Shown here one piece after another: positions 24,060 to 35,890 of a stretch of 64,000 bases of DNA (its first letter is position 1; every line of letters begins with the position of its first letter). The DNA is taken from NCBI RefSeq assembly GCF_905220565.1, contig NC_059415.1:6563501-6627500 (forward strand). Reading direction: 5' to 3'. The DNA comes from Melitaea cinxia (taxonomy: Eukaryota; Arthropoda; Insecta; Lepidoptera; Nymphalidae). The notes under the pieces are model-generated. The model saw only the letters and a list, made by a program, of their open reading frames with translations, had not been told where the DNA came from and did not search any database. A program made the translations under genes and the position numbers.

Positions 24060-24720
24060 AGGATTTAACTGAGGCACAGCAGAAAATTTCCTGCTCAAAA
24101 TATGGAGCAAATTTTTTTTTAATCGAAAGGTAGTGTGTGCCAATTGGTCCCATTTAAATTTATTTGAGATCTAACAACTACTTTTCGAGCTATATCAAAT
24201 AATGCGTTTTACTTGACGCTTTTTTCGTCGACCTACGTTGTATTATACCGCATAACTTTCTACTGGATGTACCGATTTTGATAATTCTTTTTTTGTTGGA
24301 AAGGGGATATCCTTAGTTTGGTACCATGATAAGGAAACCAAGATCGGATGATGGAATCCCAGAGAAATCGAGGGAAACTCTCGAAAATCCGCAATAACTT
24401 TTTACTGGGTGTACCGATTTTGATAATTTTTAATTTAATAAAAACCGGAGTTTATCATGTGATCACATTTAAATTTTATCGAGATCTGATAACTACTTTT
24501 TGAGTAATCTTTGATAGCGCGTAGTTGCTTGACGATTTTTTCGTCGATCTGCGTTGTATTACTCGTCGATGTAATTGAAGTCGGTTTTTTTTTCGTTTGC
24601 GAGCAAACACAATTATTTAGACTAGTAAGCTTTTTTGTACCATTTAGACAGTCGATTTGAAGGAGTAAACTCCAGTCGTGCGTCGGAGCTGACACACACA
24701 CTTTTTTATTACTTAATACT
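24060..24720 (+). repeat. Lepidopteran repeat with ACCGACTTC / TCGTTTGCGAGC ends
   Basis: Contains TACTGGATGTACCGATTTTG, CTGGGTGTACCGATTTTGAT, CGTCGATCTGCGTTGTATTA and GTTTGCGAGCAAACACAATT. The reverse-orientation copy is at 35285-35890; other pieces are at 43845-44060, 54690-54760 and 57588-57990. Internal units are partly duplicated. Confidence 0.6.
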
Positions 24721-25858
24721 ACATGGTCCGGCAAATTTTCACTGCCGTATATTTTCGTGAATATGGCGTTTTTTATTAAACTTTTTCTTTATAAAAGCCT
24801 TGTCAACCAAAAAAAAAAAATAGTTATAATATGGTACAATAATTTGGAAGTTATTTACATACATACGTTTAAGCAATTCGTTTTTATTTATAAACATATA
24901 TTTGAAAAAGCTATAAAACAAATCGTAAACGTTTATTATAAACAATTATATAATTGTTAATCGAACCTTTGTTTAATACCTAAGGTTATGATTGAATGCA
25001 CCTTGAATTAGGAACAGTGATTTCAATGTTTTTAATTACATTTTATTTATTCAAAATATTTGTATTTGGAGAAATAAAATATTTGAAATAATTACGCGTT
25101 TATTTTTATCGGTCTTCAAAAAAAACCCTTTTTTTTTCTTTGGTTCTTAATTCTACTGTATTTTATTTATGCATTCCTTTTTATTTTGTTCGAGAACATA
25201 GTTACTATATAAATATATATATTAAGTAATCATATTTCTACGAAATAGAAAATTATAAATTTTTTTTTTAATTATATTCTTAACAACTTAAAAACAACAA
25301 CAACAACTGAACAACTTAAGTCAACAATAACAACAGACATACTAAAGTCGGTAGATACAAATGAACCATGTCAAATATTTTTTCACTATAACATTTCAGG
25401 TACTGGCTGGTTATAAATTTATGATATATTTTTTTATTAAGAAAAGAAATCCAAAACGTTACACAACATGATTTATAGTTACACATATTATTTAACACGT
25501 TAACAATCTCTCTAAAGCGCAGCAATTATCCGGTAGAAATAATACGCGTTTCAACTAACCCGACCGCGACGAATCCGCACTGTGGGAAAACACGCGATTT
25601 ACTATATTGTAACAAATATTTACCGTTATGAACATGTGTTACGAATAGCGAAAAACACGTGAAAATACAACTATCCGTTAAGTTATATCGAACACGCTAT
25701 TTAACTTTAATTGCTTTTAGGAAACTTTAAATTTGAAAACGGTTTAAGGCTTGCTTGGCTTAAACTGTGCGTTTAATTAGCGCAATTTTTGATAGGTTGG
25801 ACAAATGTAGATAAAAAGTTATATATATGTTTATTTATCTGTGTATGTATTTAGATAT
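24721..25858. other. Poxn intron 2, no gene seen
   Basis: Very AT-rich. About 25535-25700 is CpG-richer (CCCGACCGCGACGAATCCGC) and repeat-free. Confidence 0.35.
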
Positions 25859-26056
25859 ATAGCTGAGCCCGTAAACGTTGCTTTGCCATATATGTTATTA
25901 ACCCGCTTAATCCCCCCCTTATAACTTAGGGGTATGAAAAATAGATGTTGGCCGATTTTCAGGCCTACCCGACATGCCCACAAAATTTTATTAAAATCGG
26001 TCGAGCCGTTTCGGAGGAGTTCAATGTTTAACACCATGACACGAGAATTTTATATA
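25859..26056 (-). mobile_element. Helitron-like fragment
   Basis: Read on the + strand: AGCTGAGCCCGTAAACGTTG, GGGGTATGAAAAATAGATGT, AAAATCGGTCGAGCCGTTTC. The start is the reverse of a GCGGG..CAGCT Helitron end. A sister copy is at 26218-26545. Confidence 0.5.
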
Positions 26057-26217
26057 TTACAAGATGCAATATTACTGTAATATTTGTTTCTTAATTTACT
26101 ATCGTCTCTTTTTGTTTTTTAATATGCTTTCGTTCAATTTTCTCTTTTCCCACAACTACAAACGTCTTATAACTCTTGTACGTCCTAAGATTAGCTGTTA
26201 GAAAATGTTATATAAAT

Positions 26218-26545
26218 ACTAGCTGACCCCGCAAAAGTTGTTTTGCCATATATTTTATTAACTTTCTCAACCCCCCTCCCCTCTTATAATTTAGGGGAAT
26301 GAAAAATAGATGTTGGCCGATTCTCAGACCTACCCGATATGCACACAAAATTTCTTAATATTTTATTAACCCTCTTACCCCCCCCCCCATCTACAACTTA
26401 GGGGTATAAAAAAATATGTGTTGTTCGCTTCTCAGACCTACCCAATATGCACACAAAATTTCATGAGAATCGGTCAAGCCGCTTTGGAGGAATTTAACTA
26501 CAAACACCGCGACTCGAGAATTTTATATGTTAGATTAAGCCTGCA
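26218..26545 (-). mobile_element. Helitron-like element, partly duplicated inside
   Basis: Begins ACTAGCTGACCCCGC (reverse of a CTAGT Helitron terminus). The AGATGTTGGCCGATTCTCAG block recurs as TGTGTTGTTCGCTTCTCAG with a poly-C run at 26381-26389, then AATCGGTCAAGCCGCTTTGG. Confidence 0.55.
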
Positions 26546-27444
26546 CTATATGCAACACTATTTCAATGCTATAAAAATCAAAATAAATGGCATATATTAA
26601 ACATATAATACAGGAAAGAACAGCGCATTTTAACCTACACATCTGTCCATAGTATCATGCTACATCACCTCCTACACTGTTTTGTTTCTTCACAGCCTAC
26701 ACGTTAGATCTGAAGCCGTAACGATTAGAGCAATATGACACGCTTTTTCTTTAATAATCCGAAGTAATTACAGAAGCGTTTAAGCTCTATATCGGTCGAG
26801 CTTCCATTTGTTATAATTCGTAATTGCGCGCGGCCATCAATCGATTACGAATCTCCAATATACTCAAGAGCGTTAATCTCACGAGAACGGTTAATTTTTC
26901 GACTTTTATTTTATGATGTTTCCACTTTTTGTTGTTTTGATTGGTATCGCTTTGATGTTCAGAGTTGAGTACAGCATGAAATATATTTTAATTATTTTGA
27001 ATCGAATCGTTATTAATGTCGAAATGTTATAGATTTCCATGCGCGTAAGGTTAAATTGCATTTGTATTTAGTACATTTATACTGAATGTATTTACGTACA
27101 CACAATGGAATGCTTAAATTAAAAATTTTGTTTTTATTTTTATTAATCTTAAAATAATCAGTTACCAGAATCTTCAACTTGAAGACTCTGGTAACTTTGT
27201 GTCAAGTATCCTCTTAGGAAAATAAACTACAATGTTAAAAATCAGACTGGTAAATAATTACAATGATTAGTTACTTTATTTAAACATACAAGAAAACCTT
27301 TTATTCTACAAACATATTCAACTACCCTTGTTGAGACTTTACTTAAATAATACAGTTAAATAATTTTGAGTAAAATTTTAACGGTAGGATTTGTGGTCCG
27401 TAGGTGCTACATTTTGCGCATTCAAATCTTGTATTCCGTGTTTT
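26546..27444. other. Poxn intron 2, unique sequence
   Basis: No gene. About 26690-26905 is CpG-richer and repeat-free (GTAATTGCGCGCGGCCATCA; ATCGATTACGAATCTCCAAT), a candidate control element. A short perfect hairpin (ACCAGAATCTTCAACTTGAA plus GACTCTGGT) lies near 27163-27192. Confidence 0.35.
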
Positions 27445-27555
27445 ACGACCACGAGTTATGGTCTTTATGATCGATGACCACCATTTATGGTCAAATGACC
27501 GTAATTAGAGCCGGCACCGCTTTATGGTCATAAGGGCGGTTCGCTATTGACCACT
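27445..27555. promoter_or_regulatory. Cluster of TTATGGTC / GACCAY half-sites
   Basis: TTATGGTC occurs at 27456, 27485 and 27532, with inverted GACC motifs at about 27447, 27476, 27497 and 27549, all within 110 bp of otherwise unique sequence. Repeated TGGTCA-type half-sites resemble nuclear-receptor half-sites. Function is inferred only from clustering. Confidence 0.3.
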
Positions 27556-28480
27556 TTCACACTGAATTTGTGTGCTCATCGAATAGCCGCTGTATAAAGC
27601 TGCCGTGTCATTTATCATTATTTTTAACCGATGCGAAACAAAGAAAGTGTATGTGTTTAGGGTGAAATGTTGTTTGTTTGCGCTTGCAAATTTATTTTAT
27701 CACTTACCTGAAAAACAGTTAGACCTATTTTGACACTTTTGAATTTATGGGACTTATTGTTATTGTTGTCGATTAATTTGAAGCTCCCGATATTTCAGCG
27801 ACGTTTCAGACGCAAAGTTGTGTGTGACTAAAATAACGGAAGTTTCACAATAACAATTGCATTAATTTTTCATAGTGACCATTAAAGTTTAATAACTACT
27901 ATGGTACGATTTTTGATTTTGAATCTAATGTGCTAGGCGTCTATTATTAGGGATTTTTTAATAAGTATACTTTTAAATTCGCGTACATTTATCTACTTTT
28001 ATAAATAAATATAAATCGCTTAATGTGTTGCCAAGCTCTAAACACAAGAACGTATAGTCTCGAAAATGGATCTTATGGAATGAAAAACTAAGACAACTAT
28101 TTTAAATAAAAACAGCAGTGTTACATATGTCGGTATATCACATAAAGAATTGTGTTATAAATCATGTCTGCGCGGAATAGTGGCAAGAATGCTGGCAGCG
28201 TTTCCCTGTTGAATTGCAGTTCTGGACAAAAAATGAGCCAACCTTGTCATTATAAGTTATTATTGATTTAAAAATATATATTATAATCGCCACCATACAA
28301 TTATTTACATGAATTATTAAGTCATAATTGAATTAATATTATTAATTGTATATATTTATTTATTTTTAATGCTAAACACAATTGATTTTTGCAATGTATC
28401 GTCTTATTGATTAATAGTTATGTGTACGATTTTTATTTTTGTGTTACCCACACATTAGGAATTCTAAACATTTTTGAATA
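27556..28480. other. Poxn intron 2, no gene seen
   Basis: AT-rich intron; nothing recognised. Confidence 0.4.
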
Positions 28481-28492
28481 TCATATCAAAAA

Positions 28493-28570
28493 TTGACCGC
28501 TCCAGCGGGATTCGAACCCGCGTCTCCGACTGACCGTGTCGGAATAGTTATGTCTTCCAGACAACCTTAC
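28493..28570 (-). repeat. tRNA-like fragment with B box
   Basis: On the - strand GACGCGGGTTCGAATCCCGC followed by TGGAGCGG forms a T-arm and B box (GGTTCGAATCC). No matching 5' half or A box is present. The neighbouring ATGTCTTCCAGACAACCTT is shared with a LINE tail at 41990-42010. A degenerate SINE or tRNA fragment, not a tRNA gene. Confidence 0.5.
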
Positions 28571-28869
28571 TTATGGTTTGAAAATAAAGTTAATTATACA
28601 ATAAAATGTGACATTGTATATATTTTAAAATTAAACATAAATGAAATAAACTACCTGACATTTTTTTATACGACCTACTTTAATCCAATTTGATACAGTC
28701 GTTTGGAACTTACGTACGTACATGTATTTAATAAATAAATATCTTATAACATTCACACACAGTCGTATGTTCCTAATGTAAGCAACTTAATATGTGTTAT
28801 AGGTAACAGCCGGCTGATATAGCTAAATAATTTTTTTTTTAAATATATATGGAAATAATTCACATATAA

Positions 28870-28990
28870 ATACAAATATTACACCCAGACTTAGGCAGGA
28901 ATCGAACCCACAGCTCGCGGATCAGAAAGCACACAACACCCACCACTACAAACACCACTACAAACTGCGCTAACGAGCTAGTCAACGTAG
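28870..28990 (-). repeat. tRNA-derived SINE fragment
   Basis: Reverse reads TAGCTCGTTAGCGCAGTTTG then GGGTTCGATTCCTGCC and AGTCTGGGTGTAATATTTGT. Same family as 18355 and 52330. Confidence 0.6.
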
Positions 28991-30030
28991 CTAAGCAAAG
29001 TAGTTTGACAATTAATTTTTATTTACGAGTGTAAAGGTGAGTGCAACAGAACTTCATTCAGAATTTCATACTTCTAAGCGGCGATAGCGAAGGGATATTT
29101 GGGTTTCTTATTTCTCCAATTACAAAATGACATAATACATGAAGCACGCGTGTTTTAATCAAAAAGTTGCGCAGGTCATCCGCCACTACGCTGTGGAGCT
29201 GCGTGACTGATTTCATGCCAATCATTCTCCGTAGCGGAATGCTTTTATCCATTTGTGGTCATATTAACTTACTATAACAGTTTAAATCTCTTATAGTTCT
29301 TAGAAATCACCACATATTTCGATAAAAATGGAAATAATTCGCGTCTTTCAAATGCTCTACATAGTTAACGAAGAAGCACCAAAGGAGAAGAGACCATTGC
29401 TCGCTTCTAGGACATTTATAGACTAATTCAGATACATGTTCAAATCGATAAAAGGATCGATTAAAATTAGATATATATGAAGAAACAATAAAAACATCCC
29501 ATTCTATAATTAATAGGACGACCAACAGTGAAGACTGTGATGGCACGGACTGTACCACAGCGCCATCTATGTCAATCTTTCCACAAACGTTTAGCTATGC
29601 ATGTAATAGAATAAACAAGAAGTATATTACGAGCAGTTCTGGAACTAATAATGATGTCACAATGTACAGCAACAATGAGAAACAAATTATTTTTCAACAC
29701 ATTGTATTAACTTTTACGATAAAACACGTAAAACAACACATAAATATCGATAATAGGTAAAATTATTTCCTTTACGGCGGACCGTTACGACCAATTAGCG
29801 TGTTGGCGGGTACTCGCGAAATTTATTCGCCATGACATTTACTAAGGTTGGGATTTAATGTTAGATGTTATGTGATATTGTGTATTAAGTATGGTATCTT
29901 TATAAATTGTAAGATATTTTATTCTAATAGATCCAGTACCATTCTAGTCGATACCAGAATATTCCTTTATAGCTACTTAGAAATTCAGAAACGTGGTCAT
30001 ATGAAGTCCAAATATAAACCGAATACAGAG
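28991..30030. other. Poxn intron 2, no gene seen
   Basis: No convincing gene. Short antisense ORFs at 29058-29252 and 29307-29558 have no recognisable domain. Confidence 0.3.
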
Positions 30031-30034
30031 GTTT

Positions 30035-30375
30035 TGTCAAGTTTATTTACTTGGTCCTCATTTAGATTAACAAAACACGTATCGGCGTAATCAAGAATAG
30101 GAAGAAGAAGAGATTGCGCTATCATTTTTTTAGTGGAAATGGGAGAAAGTTACTTAGCCTTTTTAGCGATTTCATCGAGGCAAAAAATTTCTTACTTACT
30201 TCATTAACATGAGGAATCCAAGAAAGATATTTATCAAAAGTAACTCCCAAATTTTTAACCTTATCACTTATCGGTAAACAAATCCCATCAATTATTAATG
30301 GCGGCATTTGCGTCCAGTTGATACGGGTAATTAACTTCTGACTGCCGACGACAATAATTTGCGTTTTTGTAGGAA
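30035..30375 (-). pseudogene. Jockey-like LINE reverse-transcriptase fragment
   Basis: On the - strand: TQIIVVGSQKLITRINWTQM, then VKNLGVTFDKYLSWIPHVNE, MKSLKRLSNFLPFPLKK, a frameshift, and SLLLPILDYADTCFVNL. This is the thumb/connection part of a non-LTR reverse transcriptase. It is broken by a frameshift near 30122 and truncated on both sides. Confidence 0.75.
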
Positions 30376-31660
30376 ATATTTGTTTGTTTTGGTATATCTT
30401 TATTCAGATGGTAGTTCTCTACCGTCCCTTAGAGAGTACGTAGAGCCGAGTTCAGTTGTTATCATAAAGGCATAGACACCTGATGAAGATCTTTACTCAT
30501 GTTAGAGAAGTGATCCGATAACCTGCAGTGGATCAAACCTAGTTAATTTCCAACCGTTCTCCCTTATGGAGAGGAAATTTTCACCAAGAGATGCTTAGAG
30601 ACTATTTCAGGTTAATTCAGTTCACACACACACACACACACACACTTCAGCCTATCGCAGTCCACTGCTGGACATAGGCCTCCCCAAGTTCGCACCAGAC
30701 AATTAAATTCATTAATTCAGTTCAGATAAAGCCAATCCCGGTTGTTATTATGCACACCTGATGGCGATCTTTACTCATGTAGAGAGCTATCTGTTGCCCC
30801 GTGATGGACCAGCAACGGCTAATAATCCTTCCCTGTAGAGGATATATAAGGTATCTTCGCCTAGCAGTTAGATGTTTATAGACTGTATCTTTTTAATTTT
30901 AACGTTACTCAAGTGATTTCTATTTCATTTTTTCGGTGATAAATGTTTCTAAGTCTCTAGTTCATGTTCCAGATCAAAAACATCATCTAAAATTAATTCA
31001 ATACAACTTCATATAAATAAGCATATAATTGATTACAAATAATTCACATTTCATTCACCAAACTAACCGTTCAAACACATATTAACCCTGCCCTCGACAA
31101 TTATGTACTAATTCAACCTTATTTCCGGACGGACATTATCTAAATAACATGTTGATACATCGTGGCGGGGTTAAGCTTTTACATGTCGAAAATCATTTAT
31201 CATTTTATCTTCATTTGATCGTTTCTGTTGATAATGATTATATTATATTTAGAAATAATACTAAATTATCTGTATTTTTGAATAGAATGTGGTGGATTAA
31301 TATCGGATAAATAATTCATTTGCATAATGTTGCGTAATTTTTGTTTTGGAAAATATTGCAGGTGCAGCTTTTGGAACTATTTAAATTGTAGATATGAATC
31401 TAAGAATGTAGTAAAATAAATATTTTGTCTCAGCTACTTATAGATTTCATTTGATTTGAGTTATTTGATTATTTTGAGATGTTTAAGCCAGCTTAAGTAA
31501 TTGACAGTACAAGAGAGTTCTTATTGTTTTACTATATAAAGAAAATATTGTATAGATTTTTTCTGAAACTTATTGAAACTATATATAGCTGAAAATAACA
31601 AATATATACATTTTAACAAATATATATCTGTTGTTTTCTAATGTTTACGCGAATTTTACT
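30376..31660. other. Poxn intron 2, repeat fragments
   Basis: Contains degenerate SINE-body pieces (about 30410-30560 and 30720-30870, with ATGGAGAGGAAATTTTCACC and CACCTGATGGCGATCTTTAC), a (CA)n run at 30626-30645 and a CAGTCCACTGCTGGACATAG fragment at about 30655-30690. The rest is AT-rich with no gene. Confidence 0.5.
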
Positions 31661-31778
31661 TATTTAATGAAACACTTTTTTCGGATTTTATCGCGGTTTA
31701 TTATTAACTTTTGAGACGTCGGGAATCAAAAGTTAATAATAAACCGCGATAAAATCCGAAAAATTGTTTCATTAAATA
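31661..31778. repeat. 118-bp near-perfect foldback
   Basis: Arms 31661-31714 and 31726-31778 are reverse complements over about 53 nt with one mismatch and one bulged base, around an 11-nt loop (GACGTCGGGAA). The outer ends are TA/TA. The arm core is GGTTTATTATTAACTTTTGA. It could be a palindromic MITE or a hairpin RNA source. Confidence 0.9.
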
Positions 31779-33031
31779 TATATCTGAATAAATTAGTAGA
31801 ATGTAAATAATAATACAACACAAAATTATAAAATACAATTCCTTCTTCTTCTTCTTCTTCTTTAGGTTAAAATGGCTTTCAATATCAAACACAATTCCTA
31901 TTTCAAATAGTAAGCTACACGCTACAACGCTACAGATAAACAATCACAACCAACACACCACATTATCTGTTGAATATTTGAACGGCTATTAATCCAACAA
32001 AACTCAATTACAACAAAACAAAACTGTCCGCGAATGAAAAATAATACGATTCACGTGAATTTAAAAAATATATCGTATATTATTGAAAACGGCGATAAAC
32101 ATCGACGCAATGACATGCCAAAGTGACATTAACAGTAATGTCAAACAACGTGAAATATTGAACGCTAGTTTTAATTGCACGAGCAACGCCAGGGCGGGGC
32201 GCTTGTTTATTTTAACGCTAGTAATACCCATGACTCCTCGCAATCCGTGTTTTATAGGTATATTTTTTTTACTATAAAAATATATTTTTCAGTAGTATAC
32301 GTATTACGTGGTTATGAGTCCCGCTTGAGGCTAAGCGGATACCGTAGCTTATAGTCGCTGGCAACACCAGAAGCATCGCAAGCGCGTTGCCGACCTTACC
32401 CCTCCCCGGGAGCTAGAATAGATTACATATAACCTACAATAGAACAAGGTAGCTTGACATCCCAGAAAATTTATAATCCCCCTGATATAAAGACACAGGC
32501 AGAAGCTAGGGCGATTATAATTGAGATAAATAAACACAGCGTAAAACACAATCGCAGTAAACAATAGTTTAAAAATAAATTACACATACAAGTCATGCGT
32601 GGCTAATTGTAAAACGTATTGTAATAACGTTTTAATATAATTCCGATTATTTTATTTTTTTAAATGTAGGTATGTAATGTATGCACATTGCTTCAATCAC
32701 ATTTCAAATTGTTAGTACATAAAAACTATTCATAGACGTAATTTATTCTTGACTAGCAGCGCTGTTTTTCCTAAGTTGGCTACTCCTACAATATAAGAGC
32801 TTATTCTCTTCCTTATTGAACAGGCTTTTAAATATAACCAATATTTTAAAATTATAAGACAAGGATTAAGAGAGCTTGTTTTATTATCGTGTTAAAACAA
32901 ACTTCAACTTACAATATAAAACATTATTTGCCATTTACAATTCTAGAGTATGGTTAGTTTTCAAAATTATACTAGTTTTTAATAGATTTTTATAGTTTAA
33001 GTTAAGCTACCATTGATTAGAAATGTAAGCT
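31779..33031. other. Poxn intron 2, one old repeat, no gene
   Basis: (TTC)n at about 31843-31860. A dispersed repeat piece at 32310-32480 (GAGGCTAAGCGGATACCGTA; CCAGAAGCATCGCAAGCGCG). About 32090-32235 is CpG-richer and unassigned. Confidence 0.4.
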
Positions 33032-33155
33032 AGTCTTTAGATAAAGACCCGTCGAATTCATTTTGCAACGAAATAATGCCGTTGAATGGTAAAATTTTAA
33101 GCTTAGATAGGTTGGGCTAAATTTTTTTTATTCGACGGGTCTTAATCTAGAGACT
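33032..33155. mobile_element. 124-bp MITE-like element with 26-bp inverted ends
   Basis: 33032-33057 and 33130-33155 are inverted copies with two mismatches; the inner 14 bp AAGACCCGTCGAAT is perfect. No coding capacity. No clear target duplication. Confidence 0.65.
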
Positions 33156-34335
33156 TACCGAAATGTAGATTCTGCAGAGAAGAATCGGCAAGAAACTCCG
33201 GACTTACTCTTTTAAAAAATATAAGTTTATCTCTCGCCGTCTGTATTTTAAAGAACAGATTAAAGTATGATTCAATCTTTAATTAACAAAATCCATATTG
33301 CGAATCCCACATAATCACGAAATTTTTAAATGTTATTAAAACATTCAGACATATACAGCTCCATTAGCATTGATAAGTCAATTTATTATACGTTGACATT
33401 TTCGGTTTTGATTCTCGAAACTCAAAGTAGTCAGTCTCGTTGGAATGTGACTGCGAATTTTAGCCTTTTGACCCCTTTTAGTCTTGCGAAACCTGTCGAC
33501 CTTTTCAATGATAAATCAACCCTGTATTATTCTATCCCGAAGTCACGTTATTAATCAAATGATTCAATGGTAATCAAATGATAAGCACGCTTTTATTCGT
33601 CCTACAAGAAAAAAAATGGCTTGTAATAGTGCTACCTACGCATATAAACTATAAAAAAGTAATCAGTAAAAAACTGATAAAAAAAATTCAAACGGTCAAC
33701 CATTGAAAAGGCAAAGATTAGTAACAAATTAAAAAAAAGAGTAATCATCCACACTACTGAAGTAAGACTTTTTTGCAAAAGGCCTGCAGTGTTTTAGATA
33801 TACAAAACGTAACTGGTTATGAGAGAAAGAGAGAAAGAAAATGTGTGCGTCCACCTTTCTCTTGCTCCGTTTGCCTCGCTCGATCACACTTTTCGTAACG
33901 CTCTCGCCACGCATTCACTAGCTTACTCCCCAAGTCAAGCATGCGTAAAGAAGTTTTATTTTAACAAAAAAAAACATTAAAAAATAACACATACACAGAT
34001 AAAAAAAAAAAAACCAACTATTGAAAAATAGACAACGAATAGAAAAATAAAAAAGAGAGAATAATTAGATATTTTCAGAACACAATCGGAGCATCGGGGT
34101 AATTTGTAACAGCGATGGCCATCGAGTCGGGTCATGGGAGCGTCGAGCACCTGTCAACTGTCACCGCTATCTGTTAATGCCTTAATAACAAAATAGGGTT
34201 GTAGAAAAAAATATTGAACTGATTGTCGCGATCGTGATAGAAAGAATTAAATAGTGATGTAACTGTACATAAATTACTAAAGATACTTAAATATGTTAAT
34301 CGCATACCTACCCAATATAATTTTTTTAAGTTTTC
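33156..34335. other. Poxn intron 2, unique sequence
   Basis: Starts with a LINE-tail fragment (about 33160-33205). About 33780-33945 and 34080-34180 are less AT-rich. The latter includes GAGCACCTGTCAACTGTCAC, two E-box-like hexamers (CACCTG, CAACTG) close together. No gene. Confidence 0.35.
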
Positions 34336-34560
34336 ATGGTCACTATGAGTGCTTTTGATTCTACTGGACACGGAACGTGGCCATGGCCTCGGTGGAAATT
34401 ATCTTCAACTGTCTTACTTCTACTGGCACTGGCGACGTTAATTCTAATAAATCAACGAATAGAAAATAGGATAGTTTATACGATTTCATTTATTCTATCT
34501 ACTTACATACATAAATTAACTGCTAACTTTAACATAAGTTCCGTTTCAACCTACAGATAA
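34336..34560 (+). other. Short hydrophobic ORF, status unclear
   Basis: 74 codons starting MVTMSAFDSTGHGTWPWPRW then a Leu-rich stretch (LSSTVLLLLALATLILI) that could span a membrane. It lies 127 nt before the 155-codon ORF on the same strand. No domain or splice link was recognised. Possibly chance. Confidence 0.2.
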
Positions 34561-34686
34561 AAAACAATATATTGTAAATGTCACAATATGAGTAGGTACT
34601 CATAGCACAAATGACGCACTGTAGTGTACACTGGCCGTTAACGTTCCCGTAACTTAAGTCGGATTTGCACCGATAATACACGCTTT

Positions 34687-35154
34687 ATGGTCGGCTCACA
34701 TGGATTATATTGTCAATATTATTACTCGCCTCTTAATACCGTAAAGCTGCTTCATAAAACATATTGGAAATTATATGCGATATATGTCGCTATCTATACG
34801 GTATCTAACCGAGTGGTGTTTATAAGAATATTCCTTAACCTTTACAGTAAATACAAATTAAGCTTAATTGTTTACTGTACTTTTATACACTACGCTACCA
34901 TGTTGCTTGCAATAGCGATTAATTATCGGAAACTTAGAATGTTCAACTATAATCATGGTATACATCGTGTTTTACGTCTTAATAGTAAAACTAATATACG
35001 AGTAATACATTCATCACTAACATACACAGGTAGGGGTGCAAAAGGGATGATTTCAAACAATTTTTTTTTATTACACACAATTAATCGTTTTATTTATGAC
35101 TTAAAATTTGACCATTCTTCTTTAATAATACTAAATATATGTACATATTTTTAA
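34687..35154 (+). other. 155-codon ORF, unrecognised
   Basis: The longest uninterrupted frame in Poxn intron 2. It encodes a Tyr/Ile/Leu-rich protein with possible membrane segments (WKLYAIYVAIYTVSNRVVFI; LIVYCTFIHYATMLLAIAI) and a basic stretch (YNHGIHRVLRLNSKT). AT-rich codons and no known motif. An ORF of this length is roughly what chance gives once in a 64-kb AT-rich window, so it is not claimed as a gene. Confidence 0.2.
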
Positions 35155-35284
35155 TAATAACAACATCCACGGGCTCTTAGTTGCCCATGCCTTTTATACT
35201 ACATAAAATATTATTATTATTATTGCGTTTTTGGAGTTTATTGAAGTTTATGCCTTAAGAATCGATTTTCGTATAAGGTAAATA

Positions 35285-35890
35285 ATTGTGCCTGCTCGCA
35301 AACGAAAAAAAAACCGACTTCAATGACATCGACGAGTAATACAACGTAGATCGACGAAAAAAATAGTCAAGTAACTACGCGTTATCAAAGATTATTCAAA
35401 AAGTAGTTATCAGATCTCGATAAAATTTATATGTAACCACATGATAAACATCAGCTTTCGATTAAATTAAAAAATATCAAAATTGGTACACCCAGTAAAA
35501 AGTTATTGCGGATTTTCAAGAGTTTCCCTCGATTTCTCTGGGATTCCATAATCAAATTTTGGTTCCCTTAATATGGTACCAAACTAAGAATATCCCCTTT
35601 CCAACACAAAAATAATTATAAAAATCGGTACATCCAGTAGAAAGTTATGTGGTATAATACAACGTAGGTCGACGAAAAAGGCGTCAAGTAAAAACGCATT
35701 ATTAGATATAACTCGAAAAGTAGTTGTTAGATCTGAAATAAATTTAAATGGGACCAAATGACAAACACCACCTTTCGATAAAAAAAAAATTGTCGATATC
35801 GCTCCACCCAGTCAAAAGTTCTGAAGTAACATACATAAAAAAAAATACAGTCGAATTGAAAACCTCCTCCTTTTTTGGAAGTCGGTTAAA
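35285..35890 (-). repeat. ACCGACTTC/GGAGG lepidopteran repeat, long copy
   Basis: Reads GCTCGCAAACGAAAAAAAAA, CGACTTCAATGACATCGACG, repeated GTACACCCAGTAAAAAGTTA-type units, and ends ACCTCCTCCTTTTTTGGAAG then TCGGTT. It is opposite in orientation to 24060-24720. Confidence 0.65.

Noticed and set aside
24435..24734. 99-codon antisense ORF
   Set aside because: It overlaps a dispersed repeat (GTTTGCGAGCAAACACAATT) and has no domain.
28493..28545. Possible tRNA gene on the - strand
   Set aside because: A T-arm and B box are present but no acceptor-stem partner, D-arm or A box.
28493..28693. ORF with TAPAGFEPASPT
   Set aside because: This peptide is the translation of a tRNA T-arm in SINE-like sequence and appears in many spurious predictions.
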